Assembly (NCBI GenBank): GCA_022571885.1 | Contig: JACZWZ010000004.1 | Location: 1-45,211, forward strand | Source of the DNA: Acidobacteriota bacterium | Lineage (GTDB): Bacteria; Actinomycetota; Acidimicrobiia; Spongiisociales; UBA11373 | Reading direction: 5' to 3' | Length of the DNA: 45,211 nt | In this document: piece after piece, positions 20,509-30,138 of the stretch | Numbering within the stretch: the stretch's first letter is position 1 | Layout: the number at the start of each line of letters is the position of its first letter | Translations under genes and position numbers: made by a program | The notes under the pieces: generated by a model | Told to the model about the DNA's origin: nothing | Databases searched by the model: none | The model's input: only the letters and a program-made list of their open reading frames with translations

Positions 20509-20927
20509 AGCTGGGCGCGGTGAACTCAAAAGCTCGCATTCGATTCGAAGAGTCGGAGGTCGGCGTCCTAGCTACGGTGAACCACGACGGCTCGCCCCAT
20601 CTGGTTCCGATCACTTTCGCCCTTGCCGGAGACATGCTGGTCACCGGTGTCGACCACAAGCCCAAGAGCACCCTCTCCCTGAAGCGCCTCGCCAACATTC
20701 GCCACAACCGGCGCGTGAGCGTGCTGGTGCAGCACTATGCGCCAGATTGGTCGACGCTCTGGTGGGCGCGGGCCGACGGGACCGCGACCCTCATCGAGCC
20801 GAAGGACCGGAGGCATCGAGTCGCCGCCGAACTCTTGGCCGAGCGCTACGCGCAGTACCGCGAGCATCCCATCCGCGGCTACATCATCGAGATCGACATC
20901 GACCATTGGGCCGAGTGGTCCCCGTGA
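20505..20927 (+). CDS. PPOX-class (F420-type) pyridoxamine-phosphate-oxidase-like protein
   Basis: [21 protein letters not shown]...[25 protein letters not shown]. Confidence 0.82.
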   Translation: MKLGAVNSKARIRFEESEVGVLATVNHDGSPHLVPITFALAGDMLVTGVDHKPKSTLSLKRLANIRHNRRVSVLVQHYAPDWSTLWWARADGTATLIEPKDRRHRVAAELLAERYAQYREHPIRGYIIEIDIDHWAEWSP

Positions 20928-20936
20928 GCACCGGCA

Positions 20937-21182
20937 TCACGGTGTCGGCGACCAAGTCGGTGCGGAAGAGGAGCGGGGACTGTTGGTGATGCGGGTGACG
21001 TTGAGGCCGGAGGCGTCTATCACATAGATCTCGACGTTGCCGTCCCGATTCGAGTCAAAGGCGATGCGGGTCCCATCCGGCGACCAGGCCGGTCTGAGGT
21101 CCTGGCCGGGGTCGACGGTAAGGCGGGTGACGTTGAGATTGGAGGCGTTTATCACATAGATCTCGAAGTTGCCGTCCCGGGT
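20937..21182 (-). pseudogene. TolB-like beta-propeller remnant (about two repeats)
   Basis: RDGNFEIYVINASNLNVTRLTVDPGQDLRPAWSPDGTRIAFDSNRDGNVEIYVIDASGLNVTRIT; ends truncated. Confidence 0.65.
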
Positions 21183-21363
21183 GGATCACGTAGCTCCTAC
21201 CTCAAGGCTCTGCCTCAAGCATAAAGAATGGTGCCGACCGGGGCTCCCCCCGAACCATTGCCAATACATCCGCTCAGCGACTGGCTGTGATAATCCGGAG
21301 ACCAGAATGGGGACCTAGCCATTTTTCGGGCAGGATCGGTTTCAGCGAACAGGGAGACACCCG

Positions 21364-21657
21364 ATGGCACGACAAACGGAACCGACGCCGATAGCGAAGA
21401 TGGGATTTGCGATCGCCTTGGCGGCGTTCGTGGTGGTGGTGGCCCTCGGATTCTCTCGTCAAACCACCACCGGCGACTCGCCGACCGCAACCGTCGCATG
21501 CGGCTCGGTGTTCAGCCCGGAAGTCGAGCCGCGGTGTGACCGCACCCTCTCGAGTCGGAAGAGCCTCATGCTGGCTGTCGGCATCCCCGGCGTCGTACTC
21601 GGCCTAGGCATCGTCGTGGTCGGCTCTCGCAAGGCGTCGAAAGAGCCCGGTCAATAA
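21364..21657 (+). CDS. small membrane protein
   Basis: 97 aa with two hydrophobic segments. Confidence 0.5.
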   Translation: MARQTEPTPIAKMGFAIALAAFVVVVALGFSRQTTTGDSPTATVACGSVFSPEVEPRCDRTLSSRKSLMLAVGIPGVVLGLGIVVVGSRKASKEPGQ

Positions 21658-21861
21658 GCCTCAACCGCACGACGCCGAATCAGACGATGAAACGAAGGGC
21701 CCCGGCACCGTGGGGTATTCCCATTTGGAATCCGCAACGTGACGAGACATTACTCGAACGGATCCTCCAGCCGGCGACAACACCAGCCGTCCTGCACCAG
21801 TCAAGCCATCACATAGGTGATAATTAGACGCTGTGGCCCGTTAAATCACTGGTAAAAGGTA

Positions 21862-21890
21862 TTGACAGGTGATGCTAACCTGTGTAGTTT
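21862..21890 (+). promoter_or_regulatory. promoter overlapping an inverted repeat
   Basis: TTGACA (21862-21867), 17-bp spacing, TAGTTT (21885-21890); ACAGGT-N7-ACCTGT at 21865-21883. Confidence 0.5.
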
Positions 21891-21925
21891 GTGTGGTGGT
21901 TAGGGAAACGTTCGAGGAGATACCG

Positions 21926-22105
21926 ATGAATCACCATCCACTCGTGATCGAGCTGCTGGCTCGGGCGCAAATCGACGACTTCCGACGTGAGGCACAGATC
22001 GCTCGCCTGAGCCGAGCGGCAAAGATCGCTCGCCGGAGCCGGGTGACAAGCAAGTCGCGGTGGCGGCGCACGATCCTCCGGCGAAAGGCCTCTCCGGCGT
22101 GCTGA
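21926..22105 (+). CDS. small basic protein
   Basis: MNHHPLVIELLARAQIDDFRREAQIARLSRAAKIARRSRVTSKS...; overlaps the start of the next CDS. Confidence 0.4.
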   Translation: MNHHPLVIELLARAQIDDFRREAQIARLSRAAKIARRSRVTSKSRWRRTILRRKASPAC

Positions 22106-23043
22106 TTGGACTGGCTCTGGCGGTCGTCTATTTGGCCTGGGGCTCTACCTACCTGGCAATCCGGGTAGCGATCAACGATATCCCTCCCTTCCTCATGCTC
22201 TCGGCCCGCTTCCTGATAGCCGGTGCTCTGTTGCTGGCCTGGTCGCGCTGGCGCCGACCCGATGCGCCGCTTCCCACAGCCCGTCAATGGCGAACGGCGA
22301 CGATGCTGGGTACCGCTTTCTTTGTGGCCGGCAACGGCGGTGTTGCCTGGGCCGAGCAGTTCATCCCGACAGGAACAGTCGCGCTGATCGTCGCGGTCAT
22401 CCCCGTATTCATGGTCGCCCTCGATCGGATCTTCTGGAAAGTCGGCTTCACCCTCAGGGTCGGGATCGGCATGGCTGTGGGGCTGGCTGGGGTGGTGGGG
22501 ATCGTCGGCATCCCGTCGGGTGAGTTCCCGGTATGGGCTGCACTGGTCCCCGTCGGAGGGGCGCTTGCCTGGGCGGCCGGATCACTCCACTCGCGACGGG
22601 CCGCTCTGCCCGACGATCTGGCTTTGGCGGTCGCGATGCAAGTCCTCGTCGCCGGAGTGGTGCTGCTGGCTCTCGGGCTGGCGACCGGCGAACTGGGGCG
22701 ATTCGATCCATCGACGGTGTCGACCTCATCGCTGGTGGCGGTGCTCTACCTCGCCGTTGTGGGCTCGGTGATCACCTTCTCGTTGTATGCCTGGCTGCTG
22801 CGAGTGGCGCCCACGCCGCTGGTCGGTACCTACGCCCTGGTCAATCCGGTCGTGGCCCTCGGACTTGGATCACTGGTGCTGGGAGAGACCATGATGCCGG
22901 TCGCACTACTCGCCGCCGCGGTGACGTTGTCTGGAGTGGCGCTCATCGTGACGTCGTCGCCGCACCGAGACCGACAGGTGAGACGCCGATCGGTTCCACG
23001 AATCAGCTTCGCCGCCGATCCGGTCACGGCCTCTAACCGATGA
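22060..23043 (+). CDS. EamA/DMT family transporter
   Basis: YLAWGSTYLAIRVAINDIPPFLMLSARFLIAG, about 10 TM helices, VNPVVALGLGSLVLGETM. Confidence 0.9.
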   Translation: MAAHDPPAKGLSGVLIGLALAVVYLAWGSTYLAIRVAINDIPPFLMLSARFLIAGALLLAWSRWRRPDAPLPTARQWRTATMLGTAFFVAGNGGVAWAEQFIPTGTVALIVAVIPVFMVALDRIFWKVGFTLRVGIGMAVGLAGVVGIVGIPSGEFPVWAALVPVGGALAWAAGSLHSRRAALPDDLALAVAMQVLVAGVVLLALGLATGELGRFDPSTVSTSSLVAVLYLAVVGSVITFSLYAWLLRVAPTPLVGTYALVNPVVALGLGSLVLGETMMPVALLAAAVTLSGVALIVTSSPHRDRQVRRRSVPRISFAADPVTASNR

Positions 23044-23050
23044 AGGGATT

Positions 23051-23629
23051 ATGCTGGTGAGCATCAATAACCCACCACCAGAAACCGGGTTGACCGCGCC
23101 GGTCGGTGTCGAGTTGGTCAGAGCATTCGTCAACACGGCAGAACTCGATGAAGGCATCGACCGCCTGGCGACCGCGGAGCTGGCTCAAGAGTGGCTGCAT
23201 GCACAAGACCTAATCGCTGACGAGCCGCTCGCTGAGTCTCAGAGGCTTCGCCTGATTGAGGTCCGTGAAGCGCTGCGAGTCCTGATAGCGCACGGGCACG
23301 GCGGCCGGGTAGATCCAGCAAGTCTGGCGGTGCTCGATGGTGCCGGGTCGACCGCCCGGCTCACCCTCGCCTTCTCGGCAGATGGCTCGGCTTCGCTGCA
23401 CCCCGACGCCACCGGGGTCGACTCAGCGTTGGGGAAGATCCTCACCGCAGCGTACGCGGCGATGGTCGAAGGATCCTGGTCCCGGCTCAAGACGTGCGAT
23501 AACGACGAGTGCCGCTGGGCTTTCTACGACCAGTCGAAAAACCGGTCCGCCAAGTGGTGCTCGATGCAATCGTGTGGCAATCGGATGAAGGCCAGGGCCT
23601 ACCGAGCCCGGCGCGACGCCAATAGCTGA
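23051..23629 (+). CDS. CGNR zinc-finger domain regulator
   Basis: LKTCDNDECRWAFYDQSKNRSAKWCSMQSCGNRMKARAYRAR. Confidence 0.92.
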   Translation: MLVSINNPPPETGLTAPVGVELVRAFVNTAELDEGIDRLATAELAQEWLHAQDLIADEPLAESQRLRLIEVREALRVLIAHGHGGRVDPASLAVLDGAGSTARLTLAFSADGSASLHPDATGVDSALGKILTAAYAAMVEGSWSRLKTCDNDECRWAFYDQSKNRSAKWCSMQSCGNRMKARAYRARRDANS

Positions 23630-23924
23630 TCCCGGGTGGCGCCCCCGGCATCGGTCGGCGCAAGGTCAAGAGTGGCGAGGACGCCGCAACCGGTATCATG
23701 GCCAGGCCGTGACGTGAGGAGCCTGGTGGCGCTGGCGGCCGTTCCCACACGTGACCAACCGCAGGCGCGAGTCCGGTGTCGCTGCACCCGGCTTTCCGAC
23801 CGTTCTGATGCCAGACGACGGCGACCCGAAAGGTTGTACTCAAGAGGTGGGTACCCCGACGTGACGATTGTCACCGGCAGACGACGCCATCGAAAGTGCT
23901 CAAGACCGAAAGCCGCGGTGACGA

Positions 23925-24158
23925 TTGATGGACATGACCCTTCTGTTTGCGTCGATCGCAATCGCATTCGTCATCGGCATGGCGATTTGGTGTGGCCTGG
24001 CCGCGGCGGAGATGGTCTATGGATATCCAATCGGCCGTCACCTGATCCGAAGGACCGTCGGTCGGCTAGACGAGCACAAGTTCCTCCCCGGCGACATCGA
24101 AGAGATGAACGGGGCCTTCAGCCGAGTGGCGCGCTCCCACATCATCACCGACCAATGA
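23925..24158 (+). CDS. small hypothetical membrane protein
   Basis: 77 aa, N-terminal TM segment. Confidence 0.4.
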   Translation: MMDMTLLFASIAIAFVIGMAIWCGLAAAEMVYGYPIGRHLIRRTVGRLDEHKFLPGDIEEMNGAFSRVARSHIITDQ

Positions 24159-24420
24159 CTGAGGCGCGTTTCGCGCTCGACCCAAGAAGGCTGCGCCGGG
24201 AGCCGCATGACCGAACTCCCGATTCTGCAGGCCGCTCCACCGCTTCCATCGAGGGTTTGGGCGCGATCACGCCCGTCTGATCAGACCGCCGATATCGCTG
24301 GGTTGGCGACAAGGACGTCCTTGGCCCGAGTATTTGACCGTGGTCAGCGTCGGCGGCCGGCTCGTAGATCCTGATACTCGCAAGGAAGCGGTTGGCATGC
24401 GCCCGGTGGGGGGAAAAGAG

Positions 24421-24732
24421 TCAGCCCAAGTTCTTCAGCTCGATCTCAATCGTGTAGGTCGGTCCCTCCAAAACCTCGGCAGCGTGCTCCTCACCGTCCG
24501 ACCAGACAGTCTCACCGGACCGTCGCTCCACGATCGACACCCTGCCGTCTCTGTCTGTGGACTTCAAGCGATATGAGTTGACTGCCACTATCACTCTGGG
24601 GGGATGCGAGTGCATCTGTAGCTCGGCACCTTGCCGCAGCCTGATTTCGAGCACCCGGACGTGTTCGTTCTCCATTGCAACCAGATGACCCTCAGGGTCG
24701 ACAACGGTGGAATCAGGTGATCGTCCCATCAC
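24421..24732 (-). CDS. cupin-domain protein
   Basis: VRVLEIRLRQGAELQMHSHPPRVIVAVNSYRLK...HAAEVLEGPTYTIEIELK. Confidence 0.7.
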   Translation of the reverse strand: MMGRSPDSTVVDPEGHLVAMENEHVRVLEIRLRQGAELQMHSHPPRVIVAVNSYRLKSTDRDGRVSIVERRSGETVWSDGEEHAAEVLEGPTYTIEIELKNLG

Positions 24733-24868
24733 TCTCCTTGGCTCGATTCGGAAAGCTTATGGTCACGACCTGGTCAACGCTCGGGATCTGAAATCTTCGG
24801 GAACGAGTACGCCACCGCGCCATCCTCTAAGGCCCGGCCATCGGATGTTCGATGACGCCTGCGGACCC

Positions 24869-25585
24869 TCAGCCTGCGGCCAACCCACCTTCCCCTTCGG
24901 TCAACCACAGTTCGAGTTCGTCGGGATCAGGCAGGTGGAGTGTGCCGTCCTTGACGAAGTAGGCGGAGTCCACGATGTCGAGTGCCACCGGGTCGTGCGT
25001 GGCGACCACCACCGTTCCGCCACCCTCGGCGATCGCGTGCAGCAGCCCGAACACATGAGCAGCCGTGGTTGTGTCGAGTTCGCCGGTCGGCTCGTCGGCA
25101 AGGATCACCTTCGGCGCGTGGACCAGGGCTCGGGCCAGCGCAACCCGCTGCTGCTCACCGCCCGACATCTCTGCCGGCCGGTGGTCGGCTCGATGTTCTA
25201 TGCCGACCGACTCCATCGCAGTACGCACTCGCCGGCGAGAGGCCTCGCCGCCGATTCCCAACAGTCGCAGCATCACCGCGACGTTCTCCTCAGCCGAGAG
25301 CAACGGAAGCAGCCCGAACGACTGGAACACGAACCCCAGGTCCCGACTTCGAACTTGCGCGGCGTGGCGCTCCGACAAACCGTCGACTCGAGTGCCGTCG
25401 AGCCACACCTCGCCGCGGTCGGCCGTCTGCAGCAGGCCCATGATGTGGAGGATCGTCGTCTTGCCGGAGCCGGACGGGCCGAACAGCGCAATCATCTGGC
25501 CCGGCTCCACCGTCAGCGACACGTCGGCGGCCCCGATAGCCCCCCGCCCGTATTGCTTGCTGATGTTCTTGAGCTCAAGCATCAC
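24869..25585 (-). CDS. ABC transporter ATP-binding protein (LolD/MacB type)
   Basis: ALFGPSGSGKTTILHIMG...MSGGEQQRVALARALVHAPKVILADEPTGELDT. Confidence 0.92.
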   Translation of the reverse strand: MMLELKNISKQYGRGAIGAADVSLTVEPGQMIALFGPSGSGKTTILHIMGLLQTADRGEVWLDGTRVDGLSERHAAQVRSRDLGFVFQSFGLLPLLSAEENVAVMLRLLGIGGEASRRRVRTAMESVGIEHRADHRPAEMSGGEQQRVALARALVHAPKVILADEPTGELDTTTAAHVFGLLHAIAEGGGTVVVATHDPVALDIVDSAYFVKDGTLHLPDPDELELWLTEGEGGLAAG

Positions 25586-26414
25586 TGCCGCCCCGATTGA
25601 GCAGGATTCCCTCGTGAACGACCTCGGCCACCGCGGTCGTCCCCATCATTCCCTCCGCCAACAGTTCGGTGGGAATGCGGATGGTTCCGTCCTTGGCGAT
25701 GTCCACCGCCCGCTTGTGGCGAGCGCCGACGTCGGTGCGGAACACTCCGTCTTGCAGATGCATGACGCGGTCGGCCCTGCCGGTAAGAGCCACATCGTGG
25801 GTCACCGCCACCACCGTCAGCCCGCCCTCGTTGCACAGGTGGCGCAGCAGGTCGTACACCTGGAGCGACCGCTCGGTGTCGAGTTCGCCGGTCGGCTCGT
25901 CCGCCAGCAGCAGGCGTGGACCAAGCGACAGCGCCACACACAACGCCAGCCGCTGCTGTTCGCCGCCGGACAGCACATTCACCTTGGCATAGGTCCGGTT
26001 GAGGAGGTCGGTGACCTCCAGCAGAGCCTTGGAGCGCTGGCGACGGCGCTTCGAGGAGACGCCGGCCAGAAGCATCGGGAGTTCGACATTGGCGATCGCC
26101 TTGAGATAGGGGACCAGGTTGCGAGTGAAGTCCTGCCACAGGAACCCAACGTTGCGACGGAAGTGGGTGAGGATGTCGGCACCGAGCGGGGACGTGAGGT
26201 CCATCCCGGCCACCGAGACCTTCCCGGCCGATGGCTTATCCATCCCGCCGATGATCTGCAAGAGGGATGACTTGCCGGATCCGGACCGGCCGACGATCAC
26301 CACGAATTCGCCCTGCTGCACCTCGAAGTCGAGCCCCTGCAGAGCCACTACTTCGAGCGCGCCCTGCTTGTGGATCTTGATCACGTTCTCGATCTCGATC
26401 ACGAGGTTGCTCAT
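25575..26414 (-). CDS. ABC transporter ATP-binding protein (LolD/MacB type)
   Basis: VIVGRSGSGKSSLLQIIGGMDKP...LSGGEQQRLALCVALSLGPRLLLADEPTGELDTE. Confidence 0.92.
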   Translation of the reverse strand: MSNLVIEIENVIKIHKQGALEVVALQGLDFEVQQGEFVVIVGRSGSGKSSLLQIIGGMDKPSAGKVSVAGMDLTSPLGADILTHFRRNVGFLWQDFTRNLVPYLKAIANVELPMLLAGVSSKRRRQRSKALLEVTDLLNRTYAKVNVLSGGEQQRLALCVALSLGPRLLLADEPTGELDTERSLQVYDLLRHLCNEGGLTVVAVTHDVALTGRADRVMHLQDGVFRTDVGARHKRAVDIAKDGTIRIPTELLAEGMMGTTAVAEVVHEGILLNRGGSDA

Positions 26415-29400
26415 CGCTCCACCTCCCTCAGGACCTCACTGAGACGCCTCGCCGAGACGCTGCGGGTGCTGGCCAACACGGCCAGGACCAACAGCGCGGC
26501 CACCACCACGAGATACAGCACCAGCCGACCGGTGGCGATCTGCATGATCGCCGGCGGAACCAGGTCCTCGGCCTCCTCTCCCAACTGGAGGAACGGAATC
26601 ATGAGTCGCATCAAACCGATCCCCGCCGCCACTCCGACGATCGCACCGACGCCTAGCACGACCACCTGTTCGAGAGCAAAGGTGCCGGCCACGCTGCGAC
26701 GCCTGAAACCAAGGGCTCGGAGCACGCCCATCTCGCGGTAGCGGCGGCGAACTGCCACCAGCACATACCCGGTCACCCCGGCCAGGGCCAGGACGACCCC
26801 GGCCCCGGTGCCAATGAGAAGGATCGACACCAGACCGACCTGAATCGGTCTGCTGGAAAAGTCGGCCGAGACACCGTTGGCGGTGATCACCTCATCCGGT
26901 TCCGCTCCCAACTCTGTGAGCACGATTCGAACCACATCGTTGGGAGCATCGGTGTCGATCCAAAGCTCCTCAGGAAGCGGCGACCTGGCGATGGTCCCGG
27001 TGAACGACCAGGACGGCTGGGCGCTCATCCGCAGCAGAAGACCGTCGAGGCGAGTCACCAATACCCCGGTCAACCGTTCGTCGCCGGTGGTCGGAATCAG
27101 CTCGACCACACCGGTCACGACGCCACTCACGGTCACAGCCTCGACCCCGAATAGCGCCTCCGACCCGACGCCGAGCCCTGCGGTCCGGGCGGCCTCGGAG
27201 TCCAGGACGAATTCGAGTCGCTGCTCTGGAATGTGACGCAGGTGAGGCACCGGTTGGCCACGAGTAGCCGACGGGATGGTCCATTGGGCGACGCGTCCGT
27301 CCCGCCAGTAGCGCGACGCCGCTCGCTCTGCTGCGTTAGGGATCGGGACCCCCGGTGGGATCTGGTCGAAGAAGACATCTGCCGCGGCGGTGCCGTCCAC
27401 CCGCTCGAGGCGAAGGTTCGACTGGGCAGAGAGCTCGGCGTCGACCTGGCTCTGGATCGACTCACTCCCGCCCGGAGAAATCGCCAGCCAGGCGTCCACC
27501 AGCACTCGACCGGCATCCACCGCCGCCCCGGGCCCGCCATCGCGCTCCACCCACACCGCCTGCAGCACCAGCGACTCGGCGTCCGGAAGCGGCCCACTCA
27601 GCGCGGTCACACCGGAGAGGTCGATGGACACGGTCGACCAGCCCTCGTCGGTAAACGAGACATCGGCCGCATGGACTCGGAACCGACCCCGCTCGTCTAC
27701 CAGGCGGGCCAGCAGCCGAACCGGGTCCTGCGGGCCGGACCGTTCACGTTCGGCCCAGGGTTCGGGTATGAGCAAGCCGTCGACCCCGATCGAAGTGACG
27801 CCCGCCGGGAGCTCGACGCCCCAATCGGCCCGGCCTCCAAGAACGCCCGGACCAAAGGCATCCTCCGCGGTGGCGGCACCAAAGTCACCACGCCATCCCA
27901 ACACGGAGGGGAACGTCTCGGGATCCACCGCCAACAGCTCTGCACCACGCGGCGCCAGGCGGGGTGCACCGACTCCGCGGAAGACCGGCGAGCCGACGGC
28001 ACCGTCGGGGACGGTCAGATAGGCGGCGCCTTCGGCCACGATCCTGGCATCGGCCCCGGCGGCGTAGAGGGCTCGATCGGCATACGACGACTCGAGGGTG
28101 GCGGCGTAGGTGAGGGCGAACGCCCCGAACCCGGTGGTGAGCCACACCAGGAGTGCCAGGCGGCCGTAAGGAATCGGATTGCGGCCGAGATGCCAACCGG
28201 GCAGGGCCGCGGTCATCCCCTTGGTACGGGTCATCAGCCAGCCGATCCCCTTGAGGATCCAGGGAAGAACCCGGAGCAAGAGCAAGGCCCCGCTGAAAAG
28301 GAAGAGTGCCGGAGCCGCAATCGAGAACGGATCGAGTCCGATGTCGGCCGAGTCGGTGTCCACGATCCCCTGCTGGCGCAACTCGAACAGGATCACCCCG
28401 GCGATCACCACCAGGAACAGATCGAGGTTGTAACGCTGCCAAATCGACCTGCGGGCGGGGCGGCTGGCGATGGCGCGCAGTTCGAGCACGCTTCGCCGCG
28501 CTATTGGGAGTATGGCCAGCCCCATCGACACGAACGTGAGCACACCACCGGCTACCACGAACGGAATTATCGACCGGCCGGATGCGACGGTGAGAGGCTC
28601 GCCCCCGGTGAGCGTCGACATCGGCGGTATCCGTCCGGTCACCGAGACCATTGCTCGCGCCACCACCGGAGCCACGATCATCGCCCCAACCGCGATCAGC
28701 AGCGACTGCATCAGGTGCAGCCCGGTCGTCTGCCACGGGGTTGCGCCGCGCATTCGAAGCAGGGACAGCTCGGCCGCTTCCTGCTCCAGTGCCAGACCGG
28801 CCATGTAGATCAGGAAATAGAGGGCACCGGCCACAATAAGAGCCAGCATCGCCAGAATCGGTGCTCCGAAGACGACCTTCCGAACATCAAACTCTCCGAT
28901 CAGGGCCGGAAGTTGGGTGATCGTCCTGATTCCCTCGGATTGGGCCACGCTTCTGGTGAACCCGGTCACCCCACGAGCCAAGACTTCTACGTTCTCCAGA
29001 CGGACCGCCTCGCGATCGAGCGAGAGCGAGAAGGTCTGACCGGTCTGGACTCGCTGCAGGCCTCGAGTCGTCCTCAGCCACGGGTCGATTTCGGCATCGG
29101 CCACGCCGAAACTGCCGGACCAGAGGTCAAAACTCGCCTCCGAAATCATTACCAGGTCCTGCGGGCTGGTGTTCGCCCACAGCGCTGCGGTCGGATCTAT
29201 CGGTCTGGCGATTCCGCTCACCTCGACCATCTCGAACACCGCGGGCAAAGACGTAAAGCCGCGCAAGACGACCCGATCGCCAACCCCGAGTCGAGTGAGC
29301 GTGGCTACTGCTTCCCCGAGGACTACCCGCAGAATCGGCTCCTCCATGGACGACGGATCCTGCTGATCCAGGAGTTCGCCCTCGAGGAGTTCGATCCGCT

Positions 29401-29890
29401 CGCCGATATCCGGGGCGGTGATAAACCGGGTCTGCGTTGCTTCCTGAGGCGGGGACGGGTAGGGCGCGGTCTCACCGGAGGCCTCACCCCCGGCCCGACG
29501 CCATTCCTCGGCGAGTCCCAGCCAATCGGGATTGCCCAGCGGGACGAACAGGTACTCCCGACTGAGCGTGCGCTCCTCGATTGTGGGATACCAAGCCGCG
29601 ATGGGTGCGGCAGAAGCTGCCACCGCGCCTCGGGCGGCGTCCGCTCCGGCCGGGGTGTATGCGGTGGTGGAACTGATCGCCTGAAGGTTGACGCTGGCAT
29701 CGGGCGCCTGCCGAAACGTAAAGAGCAGGTCGACCGCCGAAACCGAGGCCTCGTATAAGGGGAGAACAACCAGCAACGCGGTAACGAGGGTGGCACCGAG
29801 GAACGACCCCAGCAGCATCCTGCGGCGCGCCCAAATGCGCCGCACGACAAACCCGAGATAGGTCACAAATAACACGATGCTCCCTGGCAT
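26411..29890 (-). CDS. large ABC transporter permease (FtsX/MacB-like)
   Basis: About 1159 aa; N-terminal TM and large extracytoplasmic region, multiple TM clusters, C-terminal RRRYREMGVLRALGFRRRSVAGTFALEQ. Confidence 0.88.
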   Translation of the reverse strand: MPGSIVLFVTYLGFVVRRIWARRRMLLGSFLGATLVTALLVVLPLYEASVSAVDLLFTFRQAPDASVNLQAISSTTAYTPAGADAARGAVAASAAPIAAWYPTIEERTLSREYLFVPLGNPDWLGLAEEWRRAGGEASGETAPYPSPPQEATQTRFITAPDIGERIELLEGELLDQQDPSSMEEPILRVVLGEAVATLTRLGVGDRVVLRGFTSLPAVFEMVEVSGIARPIDPTAALWANTSPQDLVMISEASFDLWSGSFGVADAEIDPWLRTTRGLQRVQTGQTFSLSLDREAVRLENVEVLARGVTGFTRSVAQSEGIRTITQLPALIGEFDVRKVVFGAPILAMLALIVAGALYFLIYMAGLALEQEAAELSLLRMRGATPWQTTGLHLMQSLLIAVGAMIVAPVVARAMVSVTGRIPPMSTLTGGEPLTVASGRSIIPFVVAGGVLTFVSMGLAILPIARRSVLELRAIASRPARRSIWQRYNLDLFLVVIAGVILFELRQQGIVDTDSADIGLDPFSIAAPALFLFSGALLLLRVLPWILKGIGWLMTRTKGMTAALPGWHLGRNPIPYGRLALLVWLTTGFGAFALTYAATLESSYADRALYAAGADARIVAEGAAYLTVPDGAVGSPVFRGVGAPRLAPRGAELLAVDPETFPSVLGWRGDFGAATAEDAFGPGVLGGRADWGVELPAGVTSIGVDGLLIPEPWAERERSGPQDPVRLLARLVDERGRFRVHAADVSFTDEGWSTVSIDLSGVTALSGPLPDAESLVLQAVWVERDGGPGAAVDAGRVLVDAWLAISPGGSESIQSQVDAELSAQSNLRLERVDGTAAADVFFDQIPPGVPIPNAAERAASRYWRDGRVAQWTIPSATRGQPVPHLRHIPEQRLEFVLDSEAARTAGLGVGSEALFGVEAVTVSGVVTGVVELIPTTGDERLTGVLVTRLDGLLLRMSAQPSWSFTGTIARSPLPEELWIDTDAPNDVVRIVLTELGAEPDEVITANGVSADFSSRPIQVGLVSILLIGTGAGVVLALAGVTGYVLVAVRRRYREMGVLRALGFRRRSVAGTFALEQVVVLGVGAIVGVAAGIGLMRLMIPFLQLGEEAEDLVPPAIMQIATGRLVLYLVVVAALLVLAVLASTRSVSARRLSEVLREVER

Positions 29891-29951
29891 CAGTACCCCC
29901 GAGCAGGCTACCCACCACCCACCCGGCTCGGTATCTCGCTCAGATAAACAC

Positions 29952-30136
29952 TCACCAGTCACCAGTCACCAGTCATCAGTCTCCAGTGAGAAAAGCCGCA
30001 AAGAACCGTGCGAAAGAGAATCCGCTTCTGATTCTGACTGGGGACTGGGGACTGGTCGGCCGTAAAGACCCTGCGAAAGAGAACCCGCTTCTGATTCTGG
30101 CTGGGGACTGGGGACTGGAGACTGGGGACTGGTCGG
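29952..30136. repeat. 7-nt-period arrays plus a 63-bp tandem duplication
   Basis: caccagtcaccagtcaccagtc ... tgcgaaagagaaYccgcttctgattctgRctggggactggggactgg present twice (30008 and about 30071). Confidence 0.9.
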
Positions 30137-30138
30137 CC

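Noticed and set aside
25065-26270. 401-aa plus-strand ORF
   Set aside because: Antisense to two ABC ATPase genes with intact Walker motifs.
27233-29758. 841-aa plus-strand ORF
   Set aside because: Antisense to the large ABC permease; composition is low-complexity Arg/Gly/Pro/His typical of GC-rich shadow frames, while the minus strand has clear permease motifs.
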